This document shows, piece by piece, positions 19,930 to 28,887 of a DNA stretch of 64,000 bases. Under the pieces are notes generated by a model. The model was not told the DNA's origin, searched no databases, and saw only the letters and a list, made by a program, of their open reading frames with translations. Within the stretch, counting starts at the first letter, position 1; every line of letters starts with the position of its first letter. The stretch is from positions 58,566 through 122,565 of the forward strand of contig JAJZPG010000007.1 of NCBI GenBank assembly GCA_021811235.1. Direction: 5' to 3'. The translations under genes and the position numbers were made by a program. The stretch is from Pseudomonadota bacterium. Its GTDB lineage: Bacteria; Pseudomonadota; Gammaproteobacteria; Burkholderiales; Thiobacillaceae.

Positions 19930-21522
19930 CTAGGGTTTTCCGACGACGATCGCCTGCCCCGGGCGGACCTTGCTGGTTTTCCTGAATGCGGGATTCCACG
20001 CCTTGATATCGGCGAGGCTGACGTCGAAACGCTGGGCGATGGCGCCCAGGGTGTCGCCGCGCTTGACGGTATAGCGAAGCGGCGGGGCAGGTTTTCTGAT
20101 GCGGGCCTTGAAGCTGGCGGGCTGGATAGCCCCGGCTTCATCGCCGGGCTGGGCGCTGGCGGGCAGACGCAAGGTCTGGCCAGGCCTGAGGCTGCCGTCG
20201 AAATCGGGATTAGCGGCGCTCAACTCGGCCACGCCCAGGCCGTAGCGGCGGGCGATGCCGTAGAGCGTGTCGCCGCGACGGACTTCATGACGGCCCGGCA
20301 CCGCGGCCTGAACGACCTGTTCGTTGGGTGCCGAGACGGCGCCGCGGCCCCTGACCGGAACGAGAATGGTCTGCGCACGCACCAGCTTGCCGCGTTTCAG
20401 GTGGAACTGGTTGTGCTCCTCGAGACGGGCGAGACTGACGCCGAAACGTTTGGCGATCGCTGCGGGGCGCTCGCCCTTTTGCGCTGTGTAGGGTTGCCAG
20501 GTGTCCCAGTTCCCGGCTTCGAGATTGCGCTGGAATTTGTCGGCCTTGTCGACTGGCACCAGCAGGTTGACCGGGGTGTCGGAGTGGATGAGCTTGCGCG
20601 GGAAAGCCGCGTTCAGGGCGAGGAATTCATCGCTGCTCATGTCCGCCAGGCGCGCAGCGGAGTGGATGTCCATGCTGGCGTGCACGGTGACCTGGTTGAA
20701 ATAGGGCTGGTTGGGCAGCGCGTCGATGGCGATGCCGTACTGCTCCGGACTGCGTACCAGGTTGCGGATCGCCAGCAGCTTGGGCACGTAGTGGCGCGTC
20801 TCGTTGGGCAGGCTCAGGCTGGCGTAGTCGGTCGGCAGCCCTTCCTGCACGTTCTTCTGGATGGCGCGTGCCACGCAGCCCTCGCCGCAGTTGTAGGCGG
20901 CCAGCGCCAGTTGCCAGTCGCCGAAATCGAGATAGAGCTTGCCCAGGTAGTCGAGCGCGGCGTTGGTGGCGGCGGTGAAATCGCGGCGGCCGTCGTACCA
21001 GGAATCCTGCTTGAGGCCGTAGAGGCGGCCGGTTGAGGGGATGAACTGCCAGATGCCGGAGGCCGCCGAAGGCGACAGGGCAGTGGGGTTGAACGCGCTT
21101 TCGATCATCGGCAGCAGTGCGATTTCCATCGGCATCGCACGGCGGTCGACTTCCTCGACGATGTGGTAGAGGTAGCGGCGCGAGCGATCGACCATGCGGC
21201 GCACGTAATCCGGCCGCGCGGCATACCAGGATTCGTGCACGGCCACCAGCGGGTTGTGGGCCGCGGCGTCGTCGATGCGGAAGCCGGCGCGGATGCGTTG
21301 CCAGACGTCGTCCTGGGACGGGGCGGCGGATTCGCTATCGTCCATCAGGCTGTTGGCGCGATCGTCGCTCCATTCCAGGGCCTGAATGCCGGGGAGGGCG
21401 TCCGTGGCGAGCGCCGGGTGGGCGGCAACAAGCGCCAGCAACGTCAGTCCGAGGCGATGGGGGGCGATCCAGGAGCGGGTGGGGCGGGCCGGTTCGTCGG
21501 CGGCCGGTTTGATTCCGGGCAA
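19930..21522 (-). CDS. mltD: Membrane-bound lytic murein transglycosylase D with three LysM repeats
   Basis: 530 residues. A signal peptide (about 1-40) precedes a lysozyme-like transglycosylase domain with the catalytic Glu in MIESAFNPTALSPSAASG. Three LysM peptidoglycan-binding repeats follow at roughly 335-385, 415-460 and 480-528. It cleaves murein glycan strands in the periplasm. The only start giving a signal peptide is a TTG at 21522 with GGGAG upstream. The order mltD-gloB, divergent from yafS-rnhA-dnaQ, is the E. coli order. Confidence 0.93.
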   Translation of the reverse strand: MPGIKPAADEPARPTRSWIAPHRLGLTLLALVAAHPALATDALPGIQALEWSDDRANSLMDDSESAAPSQDDVWQRIRAGFRIDDAAAHNPLVAVHESWYAARPDYVRRMVDRSRRYLYHIVEEVDRRAMPMEIALLPMIESAFNPTALSPSAASGIWQFIPSTGRLYGLKQDSWYDGRRDFTAATNAALDYLGKLYLDFGDWQLALAAYNCGEGCVARAIQKNVQEGLPTDYASLSLPNETRHYVPKLLAIRNLVRSPEQYGIAIDALPNQPYFNQVTVHASMDIHSAARLADMSSDEFLALNAAFPRKLIHSDTPVNLLVPVDKADKFQRNLEAGNWDTWQPYTAQKGERPAAIAKRFGVSLARLEEHNQFHLKRGKLVRAQTILVPVRGRGAVSAPNEQVVQAAVPGRHEVRRGDTLYGIARRYGLGVAELSAANPDFDGSLRPGQTLRLPASAQPGDEAGAIQPASFKARIRKPAPPLRYTVKRGDTLGAIAQRFDVSLADIKAWNPAFRKTSKVRPGQAIVVGKP

Positions 21523-21576
21523 GTCGGTCTCCCGTACTCAACAAGCTTTCATGCTAAGTCCTTCGCCTGCATGGGG

Positions 21577-22347
21577 TCAACCATGCCACGCATCCCTGGC
21601 CGCGCGGACCGCGCCGAACACCTCGGCCGGGGTGGGATGGTTGCGATTGAGATAGCGTGCCGCGAACGCCGCCATGGCGGGGTCGTGAAAGCGCAGGAAG
21701 GGGTTGGTGGCCTTTTCCAGCGCCAGGGTCGAGGGCAGGGTGGGGCGGCCCTGCGCGCGCAGCGCGCGGTCGGTGCGCTCGCGTTCAAGCAGGGCCGGGT
21801 TGTCGCCGTCTAGGGTTTTGGCAAAGTCAATATTGCTCAGGGTGTATTCATGCGCACAACAGACTCGGGTAGCATCGGGCAGGCTGAGGATGGCGTCCAA
21901 ACTGGAGGCCATCATCGCCGCATCGCCTTCGGACAGCTTGCCGCAGCCGCAGCCAAACACGGTGTCGCCGCAAAACAGGTGGCCGTGGCCGACATAGCTG
22001 ACATGGTCGAGGGTATGGCCCGGCGTGGCCAGCACGTCGAAATGCAGCCCGAGCTCCGCGATGTCCACTGAATCGCCGCCGCGCACGGTGTGGGTGACAG
22101 CCGGAATGAGGGGGTGGGCCGGCGCGTGGACGGCGCAGCCGTAGCGTTGACGCAGGGGGGTGTTGCCGCCAGTATGGTCGCGGTGGTGGTGGGTGATGAG
22201 GATGGCGGTGAGGGCGAGCCGATTGGCTTCGAGAAAATCGATCAGGGGTTCCGGAGCGCCCGGATCGACTGCCACGGCGTGACGACCGTCGTGCCATACC
22301 CAGATGTAGTTGTCGTCGAACGCAGGCAGGGAAATGAGGGTCAACAT
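21577..22347 (-). CDS. gloB: Hydroxyacylglutathione hydrolase (glyoxalase II)
   Basis: 256 residues of the metallo-beta-lactamase fold. The binuclear metal motif THHHRDHTGG and later ligands in GHTLDHVSY and FCGDTVFGCGCGK are intact. The C-terminal glutathione-binding half contains NPFLR. It hydrolyses S-lactoylglutathione in methylglyoxal detoxification. It is divergent from the methyltransferase gene, with only 27 bases between the starts. Confidence 0.95.
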   Translation of the reverse strand: MLTLISLPAFDDNYIWVWHDGRHAVAVDPGAPEPLIDFLEANRLALTAILITHHHRDHTGGNTPLRQRYGCAVHAPAHPLIPAVTHTVRGGDSVDIAELGLHFDVLATPGHTLDHVSYVGHGHLFCGDTVFGCGCGKLSEGDAAMMASSLDAILSLPDATRVCCAHEYTLSNIDFAKTLDGDNPALLERERTDRALRAQGRPTLPSTLALEKATNPFLRFHDPAMAAFAARYLNRNHPTPAEVFGAVRAARDAWHG

Positions 22348-22374
22348 GAAGGTGGTCGGACAGGAGGAAAGGCT

Positions 22375-23112
22375 ATGTTATCCAAGCTGAATGCCGGATG
22401 GTTCGAAACGCCCCTCGGGCAGCACCTGTTGTTTCGCGAGCAACGCTATTTCGACAATGCGGTGTCGGACGTGTTCGGCTTCAATGCCGTGCAGGTCGGG
22501 CTCCCGCAAATCGACTTTCTGCGCAACAGCCGCATTCCGCTGCGCGTGAGCTGTGCGGTGGAGACGCCTGCCGCCGTGCGCGCCGATCCCATGTTCCTGC
22601 CGTTCGAGAGCCAGTCTCTCGATCTGCTGCTGCTGCCGCACGTGCTCGAGTTCAGCGCCAACCCGCATCAGGTGCTGCGCGAGGCCGAGCGCGTGCTGCG
22701 CCCGGAAGGCCGCCTGGTGCTGGCCGGGTTCAACCCGCGCAGCCTGTGGGGGCTGGCGCGCAAGCTGCAGGGGGGCGAGCGCGGCTATCCCTGGAACGGC
22801 AGCTTCCTGAACATTTCCCGGGTGAAGGACTGGATGGTGCTGCTGGGTCTCGAGGTGGCGGCCGGCAGCATGTGCTGCTACCGTCCGCCGATCAACCGCG
22901 AAAACTGGCTGCGCCGGCTGCGCTTCATGGAGCCGGCCGGCGACCGCTGGTGGGCGATGGGCGGCGGCGTTTATTTCCTGCAGGCGGTCAAGCGCGTGCA
23001 GGGCATGAACATCATCCAGCCGCAATGGACCACCCCGGTGACACAACGCCTGTTGTCTCCCGCTGCTAAAGTGATCGATCTCAAACAATATCGGGTACGT
23101 CGTGAGCGCTGA
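22375..23112 (+). CDS. SAM-dependent methyltransferase, YafS-like
   Basis: 245 residues, class I methyltransferase of the Methyltransf_11 type. The region [47 protein letters not shown] is a normal motif II/III stretch, while the glycine-rich motif I is weak. The substrate is unknown. ATG at 22375 follows AGGAGGAAA. A much longer frame from 22090 runs antisense through gloB and is rejected. Gene order with gloB, rnhA and dnaQ matches E. coli yafS. The last 11 bases overlap rnhA. Confidence 0.85.
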   Translation: MLSKLNAGWFETPLGQHLLFREQRYFDNAVSDVFGFNAVQVGLPQIDFLRNSRIPLRVSCAVETPAAVRADPMFLPFESQSLDLLLLPHVLEFSANPHQVLREAERVLRPEGRLVLAGFNPRSLWGLARKLQGGERGYPWNGSFLNISRVKDWMVLLGLEVAAGSMCCYRPPINRENWLRRLRFMEPAGDRWWAMGGGVYFLQAVKRVQGMNIIQPQWTTPVTQRLLSPAAKVIDLKQYRVRRER

Positions 23113-23548
23113 TACCGTTTATATTTACAGTGATGGGGCTTGCAAGGGCAATCCCGGCGCCGGCGGCTGGGGCGCGCTGCTGGTGGCGGGCGGGCACCGC
23201 AAGGAAATCAGCGGGGGCGAGCCCAATACCACCAACAACCGCATGGAAATGACCGCGGTGATCCGCGCGCTGGAATCGCTGAAGCGTCCGTCCACGGTCG
23301 AAGTCCACACCGATTCGCAATACGTGCAGAAAGGCATCAGCGAATGGATGCCCGGCTGGAAGCGGCGCAACTGGCGCACCGCCGATGGCAAGCCGGTGAA
23401 AAACCAGGATCTGTGGCTGAAACTCGATGCCTTGAGCCAGCAACACCGCATAGAATGGAAATGGGTGCGCGGCCATGCCGGCCACCCGGAAAACGAACGC
23501 GCCGACGCGCTGGCCAACCAGGGTGTGCTGCAGGCACAACAACACTGA
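23102..23548 (+). CDS. rnhA: Ribonuclease HI
   Basis: 148 residues with a GTG start inside the end of the methyltransferase gene. The catalytic acidic residues are visible in [11 protein letters not shown] (D), NNRMEMTAV (E), HTDSQYV (D) and NERADALAN (D). The basic WKRRNW handle region is present. It degrades RNA in RNA-DNA hybrids and is typically paired with dnaQ, as here. Confidence 0.96.
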   Translation: MSADTVYIYSDGACKGNPGAGGWGALLVAGGHRKEISGGEPNTTNNRMEMTAVIRALESLKRPSTVEVHTDSQYVQKGISEWMPGWKRRNWRTADGKPVKNQDLWLKLDALSQQHRIEWKWVRGHAGHPENERADALANQGVLQAQQH

Positions 23549-23557
23549 CACCGATCC

Positions 23558-24262
23558 ATGCGGCAAATCATCCTCGATACTGAAACCACCGGCCTCGACC
23601 CCAACCAGGGGCATCGCATCATCGAGGTGGCAGCGGTGGAAATGGTCAACCGCCGGCTCACCGGCAACCACCTGCACCGCTACGTCAACCCGGACCGCGA
23701 CATCGACGCCGGGGCGATGCAGGTGCACGGCATCACCCCGGAATTCCTCCAGGACAAGCCGCGTTTTGCCGACATCGCGCAGGAATTCCTCGACTTCATC
23801 CAGGGCGCCGAGTTGATCATCCACAACGCGCCGTTCGACGTCGGCTTCCTCAACATGGAACTGCGTCTGCTGGAGAGGGCCCCGCTGGCGAACTGGTGCG
23901 ACAGCGTGACCGACACCCTGGCGATGGCCAAGGCCCTGCATCCCGGTCAGCGCAACAACCTGGACGCCCTGTGCAAACGCTACGGCGTCGACAACGCGGC
24001 GCGCACGCTACACGGCGCCTTGCTCGACTGCGAACTGCTGGCGGCGGTATATCTGGCGCTGACGCGCGGCCAGGAGAGCCTGTCGATCGGCCTCGAAGTC
24101 CGCAGCGCCCAGGCCGACCAGGCAGCCGCGCGCGCGCGGCCCAAGCCTGTCCTGCTGCCGGCATCCGCCAGCGAGCTGGCGGAGCACGAGGCCCTGCTGC
24201 AGGCGATCGCCAAGGAGAGCAAAGGCGCGTGCCTGTGGGACGCGGGGCAGGAGGCGGTTTGA
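23558..24262 (+). CDS. dnaQ: DNA polymerase III epsilon subunit (3'-5' proofreading exonuclease)
   Basis: 234 residues, DEDDh exonuclease. ExoI is DTETTGLDP, ExoII is HNAPFDVGF and ExoIII is the His and Asp of HGALLDCELLAAVY. The C-terminal 50-60 residues form the tail that binds the polymerase alpha subunit. Nine bases after rnhA. Confidence 0.95.
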   Translation: MRQIILDTETTGLDPNQGHRIIEVAAVEMVNRRLTGNHLHRYVNPDRDIDAGAMQVHGITPEFLQDKPRFADIAQEFLDFIQGAELIIHNAPFDVGFLNMELRLLERAPLANWCDSVTDTLAMAKALHPGQRNNLDALCKRYGVDNAARTLHGALLDCELLAAVYLALTRGQESLSIGLEVRSAQADQAAARARPKPVLLPASASELAEHEALLQAIAKESKGACLWDAGQEAV

Positions 24263-24303
24263 CGGCTTGGGCCGCGCTCGATTGGACCAGGCTGCGCCGC
24301 ACG

Positions 24304-25212
24304 ATGAAGCTGGGGCTGGCGTGCGCGTGCCTGCTCCTGATGCCGGCCGAAGCGTTCGCGGCCCGGGTAGCCCTGGTGCTGAGCGACGACTCCGCCCCCT
24401 ATCAGGAGGTATATCAGGTCGTCCGTGCCTATCTGGACGACAGCGGCCATGAAATCAGCCGGATTTATGCAGGCAATCTGAATGCATCCGCGCTGGGCGA
24501 CGCCCGCCTCGCGGTGGCGGTGGGGGTGCGTGCGGCGGAATCGCTGGCGGCGCTGCCGGTGCGTCCGCCGGTGCTGGCGGTCCTGGTGCCGCGCGCGTGG
24601 TATCTCAAGACCGGCCGCGCCCGGCTCGGCGAGGGCGGCCGCCGCAGCGCCTCGGCCATCTATCTCGATCAACCCTTCGACCGCCAGGCCCAGCTGATCC
24701 ACCTGGCTTTCCCGGACATCCGGCGGGTGGGGGTGTTGTTGAGCGCCGAGCAGGGCAATCTGGTGGGCGAGATCGACGAGGCCTTGCGCACCCAGCGGCT
24801 GAGTCCGGTACATGGCACGCTCACCGGTGAGGAACGGCTGATCACGCCGCTCGAGAACGTGCTGTCGGAAGCTGAGTTGCTGCTGGCGGTGCCCGATCCG
24901 CTGGTGTTCAACCGCAATACGGCGCAGAGCCTGTTCCTGACTTCCTACCGTTACCGCGATCCGGTGCTCGGTTATTCGCGTTCGCTGACGCGGGCCGGTG
25001 CGCTGCTGTCGCTGCACTCGAGTCCGGCGCAAATCGGCCGACAGACGGCCGAATGGGTGAGCCAGGCCATCCAGGCCATGCCCGTGCGTTTGCCTGCACC
25101 GGCCTATCCCCTTTATTTCAGCGTCTCGATCAACGAGCAGGTGGCGCGCTCGCTCGGCTTCAACCTGCCTTCGGAAGCCGAGCTTGAAAGGCGTTTGGGG
25201 GGAGGGGGCTGA
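24304..25212 (+). CDS. Periplasmic binding protein (ABC substrate-binding-like, COG2984 style), partner of the next GGDEF-EAL gene
   Basis: 302 residues. A clear signal peptide (MKLGLACACLLLMPAEAFA) leads into a two-lobed periplasmic binding fold (ARVALVLSDDSAPYQEVYQVV, then IRRVGVLLSAEQGNLV, then NRNTAQSLFLTSYRYRDPVLGYS). It resembles ABC-type uncharacterised binding proteins, but no permease or ATPase is nearby. Instead its stop overlaps the start of a membrane GGDEF-EAL protein as TGATG. A role as the sensory ligand-binding partner of that enzyme is inference. A TTG at 24259 is a possible but less likely start. Confidence 0.75.
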   Translation: MKLGLACACLLLMPAEAFAARVALVLSDDSAPYQEVYQVVRAYLDDSGHEISRIYAGNLNASALGDARLAVAVGVRAAESLAALPVRPPVLAVLVPRAWYLKTGRARLGEGGRRSASAIYLDQPFDRQAQLIHLAFPDIRRVGVLLSAEQGNLVGEIDEALRTQRLSPVHGTLTGEERLITPLENVLSEAELLLAVPDPLVFNRNTAQSLFLTSYRYRDPVLGYSRSLTRAGALLSLHSSPAQIGRQTAEWVSQAIQAMPVRLPAPAYPLYFSVSINEQVARSLGFNLPSEAELERRLGGGG

Positions 25213-27305
25213 TGGCGGCTTCATTGGGAATACGCGGACGCGTGATCGGCCTGGCCATGTTGCCGGTGGCCATCATCGGCATCCTGCTGCTGTTTCAGCT
25301 CATCACCAGCAAGATCGACGATCTCGACCAGTCGCTGCGCACCCGTGCCATCGCCATTGCGCGCCAGTTGGCGCCGGCGGCCGAATACGGCGTCGCCTCG
25401 GGCAACATCGACGTGCTGCAGACCCTGCTCGAAAAGGCGGCGATCGAACCCGACGTCCGCGGCGTGGCGGTCTTTGCCGACAACGGCCAGTGGGTGGCGC
25501 AGGTCGGCCTGGGCACCTGGGACGACCCGGCCAAGGGGAGGTTGCCTGCCGACCGCATCCATCAGATCGAGTACCAGGACAGGCTGGTGTACTACGCGCC
25601 GATCACCCGGACCGAAGTGATGGTCGACGATTTCCATCCGCTCGACGAACGTGCCGCGCAGCCGGGCAGTCAGACGCGCCTGCTGGGTTGGGTGGGGCTG
25701 GACGTGTCGCGCAGCGCCACCATAAGAAGCCAGCGCGACGCCATCCTGCGCAGCCTGGCGATCCTGCTGGCCGGCCTCAGCATCAGCCTGTATCTGGCCT
25801 GGCTCATCGGCCGCCAGATCACCCGGCCGATCCTGGCGCTGACCCATACCGTGAGCCGCATCGGCGAAGGGCATCTCGACGAGCGGGTCGAACAGACCGG
25901 GCAGGCTGAACTCGGCACGCTGCAGCGCGGCGTCAATCACATGGCGGCGCACCTGCAGGCGATGCAGGACCAGATGCAGGAGAAGATCGACCAGGCCACC
26001 GCGCGCCTGGTCTACCAGGCGAGCCACGATGCGCTGACCGGGCTGATCAATCGCCGCGAGTTCGAGCAGCGGCTGGAACGCACCCTGCTGTCGGCCCTGC
26101 AGCAGGGGCGCGAGCATGCCTTGTGCTACATGGACCTCGACCAGTTCAAGGTGATCAACGATTCCTGCGGCCACGCGGCGGGCGACGAGCTGCTCCGCCA
26201 GCTGGCGCTGCTGCTCAAGGGCAACCTGCGCGAACGCGACACGCTGGCACGCCTAGGGGGCGACGAATTCGCCCTGTTGCTGGAAAATTGCAGCGTCGAG
26301 GATGCGCTCGAAGTGGCGGACATGTTCCGCGCCGAAGTGCAGCGTTTCCGCTTCAAATGGGGTGACCGCATCTTTGCGGTCGGCATGAGCGTCGGCATGG
26401 TGGCGATCAACCGCGACAGCGGCACGGCGGCCAGCCTGATGTCGGCGGCGGATGCGGCGTGTTATGTGGCCAAGGATCGCGGCCGCAACCAGATCCACCT
26501 CTATGAGAGCCGCGATTCCGATCTGGTGCGCCACCGGGGGGAAATGCAGTGGGTGACGCGCATCCAGCGCGCGCTGGAGGAGCATCGGCTGCGACTGTCG
26601 TGGCAGGAGATCCGGCGCACCGACAATGCAGAGGGTGCCGCCCGCCATGTCGAGCTGCTGCTGCGCATGGTGGACGAGGACGGCAGCGAAATCCTGCCGA
26701 TGGCCTTCATCCCGGCGGCCGAGCGCTATTCCATCATGCCTGCGCTCGATACCTGGGTGATCGAGGAGACGCTGGGCGTATGCAAGCGCTATCTCGAGCT
26801 CAAGCGCGAGCTGCGCTGCCTGTTTGCCATCAATCTGTCAGGCGCGTCGCTGAAGGACCCGGCGTTCCGCCGCATGCTGCTGGCGCACCTGGAAGAAAAC
26901 CCGGCACTGGGCCCGCATCTGTGCTTCGAGATCACGGAAACGGCGGCAATCGGCAACCTGGCGGTGGTGAACGGATTCATCGACGCCATGCGCGGCTTCG
27001 GCTGCAGCTTTGCGCTGGACGATTTCGGCAGCGGCCTGTCGTCCTTCACGTACCTGAAGAACCTGCGCGTGGATTATCTCAAGATCGACGGTGCCTTCGT
27101 GCGGGACATCGCGAGCAACCCGATCGACCGTTCCATGGTCGAGGCGATCCACCGCATCGGACACCAGATGGGGCTCAAAACCGTGGCCGAATACGTCGAA
27201 ACGGAGCCGACGCTGGCGCTGCTGCGCCAGATCGGTGTGGACTACGTACAGGGCAGCTGCGTGCACCGCCCCGAGCCGCTGGAAACCCTCTGTCCTCCGG
27301 CCTGA
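25212..27305 (+). CDS. Membrane c-di-GMP enzyme: periplasmic sensor, HAMP, GGDEF and EAL domains
   Basis: 697 residues. Membrane helix 1 is about 11-32, a periplasmic sensor region about 33-175, helix 2 about 180-200, and HAMP about 200-255. The GGDEF domain has the active motif at 349-353 and the inhibitory I-site RERD at 340-343. The EAL domain runs from about 445 with E481-LLLR, N541, ITE (574-576), D603 and D604, K624, E660 and Q680. Both cyclase and phosphodiesterase motifs look intact, so it may make or degrade c-di-GMP depending on the signal. It is translationally coupled to the periplasmic binding protein. Confidence 0.92.
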   Translation: MAASLGIRGRVIGLAMLPVAIIGILLLFQLITSKIDDLDQSLRTRAIAIARQLAPAAEYGVASGNIDVLQTLLEKAAIEPDVRGVAVFADNGQWVAQVGLGTWDDPAKGRLPADRIHQIEYQDRLVYYAPITRTEVMVDDFHPLDERAAQPGSQTRLLGWVGLDVSRSATIRSQRDAILRSLAILLAGLSISLYLAWLIGRQITRPILALTHTVSRIGEGHLDERVEQTGQAELGTLQRGVNHMAAHLQAMQDQMQEKIDQATARLVYQASHDALTGLINRREFEQRLERTLLSALQQGREHALCYMDLDQFKVINDSCGHAAGDELLRQLALLLKGNLRERDTLARLGGDEFALLLENCSVEDALEVADMFRAEVQRFRFKWGDRIFAVGMSVGMVAINRDSGTAASLMSAADAACYVAKDRGRNQIHLYESRDSDLVRHRGEMQWVTRIQRALEEHRLRLSWQEIRRTDNAEGAARHVELLLRMVDEDGSEILPMAFIPAAERYSIMPALDTWVIEETLGVCKRYLELKRELRCLFAINLSGASLKDPAFRRMLLAHLEENPALGPHLCFEITETAAIGNLAVVNGFIDAMRGFGCSFALDDFGSGLSSFTYLKNLRVDYLKIDGAFVRDIASNPIDRSMVEAIHRIGHQMGLKTVAEYVETEPTLALLRQIGVDYVQGSCVHRPEPLETLCPPA

Positions 27306-27323
27306 GCAGGGCCGGAGCGGGAA

Positions 27324-27533
27324 TCAGTCCGCGACGCCGAATCCCGCGTCGACGATGGCCTGCACCATCGTGGCGCGGTCGACCCGGCTGGGGTCGTAGG
27401 TCACGCGTGCCTGCCCCGGGGTCAGGACGACTTCCGCGTCCTGCACGCCCGGCAGGGCTGTCAGCACCTTGTGCACGCTGTTCACGCAGCCGCCGCAGGT
27501 CATGCCGGTGACAGCGATGACGATCTCGTTCAT
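27324..27533 (-). CDS. CopZ-like heavy-metal-associated domain protein
   Basis: 69 residues and a single HMA ferredoxin-like domain with the metal site GMTCGGC (C13, C16) and the usual GVQDAEVVLTPGQARVTYD strand. It is probably a cytoplasmic copper chaperone. No P-type ATPase or Cu regulator is in the window. The upstream terminator of the flgM paralogue suggests separate transcription. Confidence 0.88.
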   Translation of the reverse strand: MNEIVIAVTGMTCGGCVNSVHKVLTALPGVQDAEVVLTPGQARVTYDPSRVDRATMVQAIVDAGFGVAD

Positions 27534-27583
27534 GGAAATCCCGAAGACGCATTGAAAGCTGGATTCTAGACCAGCGGGACGCC

Positions 27584-27620
27584 GAAAAGACCGCGGCCCG
27601 CCAAGGGGCGGGCCGCGGTC
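27584..27620 (-). terminator. Rho-independent terminator after the orphan flgM paralogue
   Basis: A perfect 14-base GC-rich stem (27589-27602 with 27607-27620) and a four-base loop, followed on the minus strand by TTTTC. It lies 16 bases beyond the stop. Confidence 0.85.
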
Positions 27621-27636
27621 CAGGGAAATCAATGGC

Positions 27637-27945
27637 TTACTTCTTGCGCGGACGTTTGCGCAGGGTTTCCTTGGTGTGGTCGATCAGGCGGTCGGCCACC
27701 ACTTCGGCATCGACGGCAAAGGTGCCGTTGGCCAGGGCGGCCTTGACCGATTCGACCTTGCCGACGTCGGTGACGTCGACGGAGGCCAGTTGCGATTCCA
27801 GGGCACGGATGCGGGAACTCGATTCGGTCAGCGTCAACGAATCTCCACTGCCCGCGGCGGGGGCAGAGGCTTTGCCCGTGCCCTTGCCTTTGGCGGACGA
27901 TACTTTGGCGGCGGCGGGGGGAGTGATGCGCTTGTCGATTTTCAC
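27637..27945 (-). CDS. FlgM-like anti-sigma-28 factor, orphan paralogue
   Basis: 102 residues with a GTG start. It shares with FlgM of the main flagellar cluster the opening MKID, a disordered Ala/Gly/Lys-rich N-half, and the C-terminal half that binds sigma-28. Both have a pattern of Leu-Glu-x-Gln-Leu-Ala, then V-x-S-(V/I)-K-x-A-(L/I)-A-x-G, then (V/I)A-x-x-L-(I/L)D-x-x-K-E. It ends in a basic tail (KRPRKK), unlike the other copy. A near-consensus sigma-28 promoter precedes it and a terminator follows, so it is a single-gene unit. I infer a second negative regulator of FliA; it could instead bind another sigma factor. Confidence 0.8.
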   Translation of the reverse strand: MKIDKRITPPAAAKVSSAKGKGTGKASAPAAGSGDSLTLTESSSRIRALESQLASVDVTDVGKVESVKAALANGTFAVDAEVVADRLIDHTKETLRKRPRKK

Positions 27946-27999
27946 GGGGAATCCTGGTCGCTGTTGTTGGATTTTTTGACTGTTTCGGTACTCAATGGT

Positions 28000-28026
28000 T
28001 TATCGGCGCCGCGCATCTTTTCTTTA
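28000..28026 (-). promoter_or_regulatory. Sigma-28 (FliA) promoter of the orphan flgM paralogue
   Basis: Read on the minus strand: TAAAGAAA (28019-28026), exactly 11 bases, then GCCGATAA (28000-28007). The -10 is a perfect match to the FliA consensus and the -35 matches its first five bases (TAAAG). The -35 overlaps the serB stop codon. The predicted leader is about 45 bases. Confidence 0.85.
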
Positions 28027-28878
28027 GGTGCCGTGATCGATTTCGCCGAGCAGCGGAATCACCCCGTCCAACCCCACCTGGTTCAGCGCGTAGCTGGCCT
28101 GCGCGCGCACCACCGGCTTGGCGCGGTAGGCGATGCTGATGCCCGCCTCGGCCATCATCTTGAGGTCGTTGGCGCCGTCGCCCATGGCGATGACCTGGGC
28201 TTTCCCCAGGCCCAGCTGGCTGCGCACCCGATTGAGCCAGTCGGCCTTGCCCTGCGCGTCGACGATGTCGCCCAGCACGCGCCCCGTCAGCTTGCCGGCG
28301 GACACTTCCAGGGTGTTGGCCGCGGTGAAATCCAGCCCCAGCCGGGGCTGCAGGCGCTCGGTGAAGAAGGTGAAGCCGCCCGACACCAGCAGGGTCTTGA
28401 TACCGGTCGCGCGTGCGGCAGCCAGCAGGGCCTCGGCGCCGGGCGAGAGCTGCAGGCGTTCGTCGTACACCCGCTGCAGTGCGGACTGGTCGAGGCCCGC
28501 CAGCAGCGTAACCCGGCGGCGCAGGCTTTCGGCAAAATCGATCTCGCCGCGCATGGCGGATTCGGTGATGGCCGAAACCTGTGGCTTCAGCCCCTGCATG
28601 TCGGCGATCTCGTCGATGCACTCGATGGTGATCAGGGTCGAATCCATGTCCATGACAAGCAGGCCGAAGTCGCACATGCGGCGCGCTGCCGGAACCCAGC
28701 CGTGATCGAGCGCGTTGGCGTCGCAGAAGGCGGCGACCTCGGCGCGCGGGCCGTCGTCGGCGGCCACCAGCCGGAACGCCGTTGACGAGACGGCTTCGAT
28801 CGCCGCAGCGCAAGTCAGTTTGGCGAGCGCCTTCAGGCTGGGGGTGGGAATGTCTTTTCCCTGTACGATCAGATTCAT
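28024..28878 (-). CDS. serB: Phosphoserine phosphatase
   Basis: 284 residues, HAD superfamily. A short N-terminal ACT-like region precedes the catalytic VMDMDST (nucleophile D77). Motif II is in LLVSGGFTFF, and motif III with Lys and the acidic pair is in KADWLNRV to MGDGANDLKMM. It makes L-serine from phosphoserine. Transcribed leftwards, nine bases after mfd. Confidence 0.95.
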   Translation of the reverse strand: MNLIVQGKDIPTPSLKALAKLTCAAAIEAVSSTAFRLVAADDGPRAEVAAFCDANALDHGWVPAARRMCDFGLLVMDMDSTLITIECIDEIADMQGLKPQVSAITESAMRGEIDFAESLRRRVTLLAGLDQSALQRVYDERLQLSPGAEALLAAARATGIKTLLVSGGFTFFTERLQPRLGLDFTAANTLEVSAGKLTGRVLGDIVDAQGKADWLNRVRSQLGLGKAQVIAMGDGANDLKMMAEAGISIAYRAKPVVRAQASYALNQVGLDGVIPLLGEIDHGT

Positions 28879-28887
28879 TTCAATGGC

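Noticed and set aside
22090..22374. N-terminal extension of the YafS-like methyltransferase
   Set aside because: It runs antisense through gloB and lacks family sequence; the ATG at 22375 has an excellent ribosome binding site.
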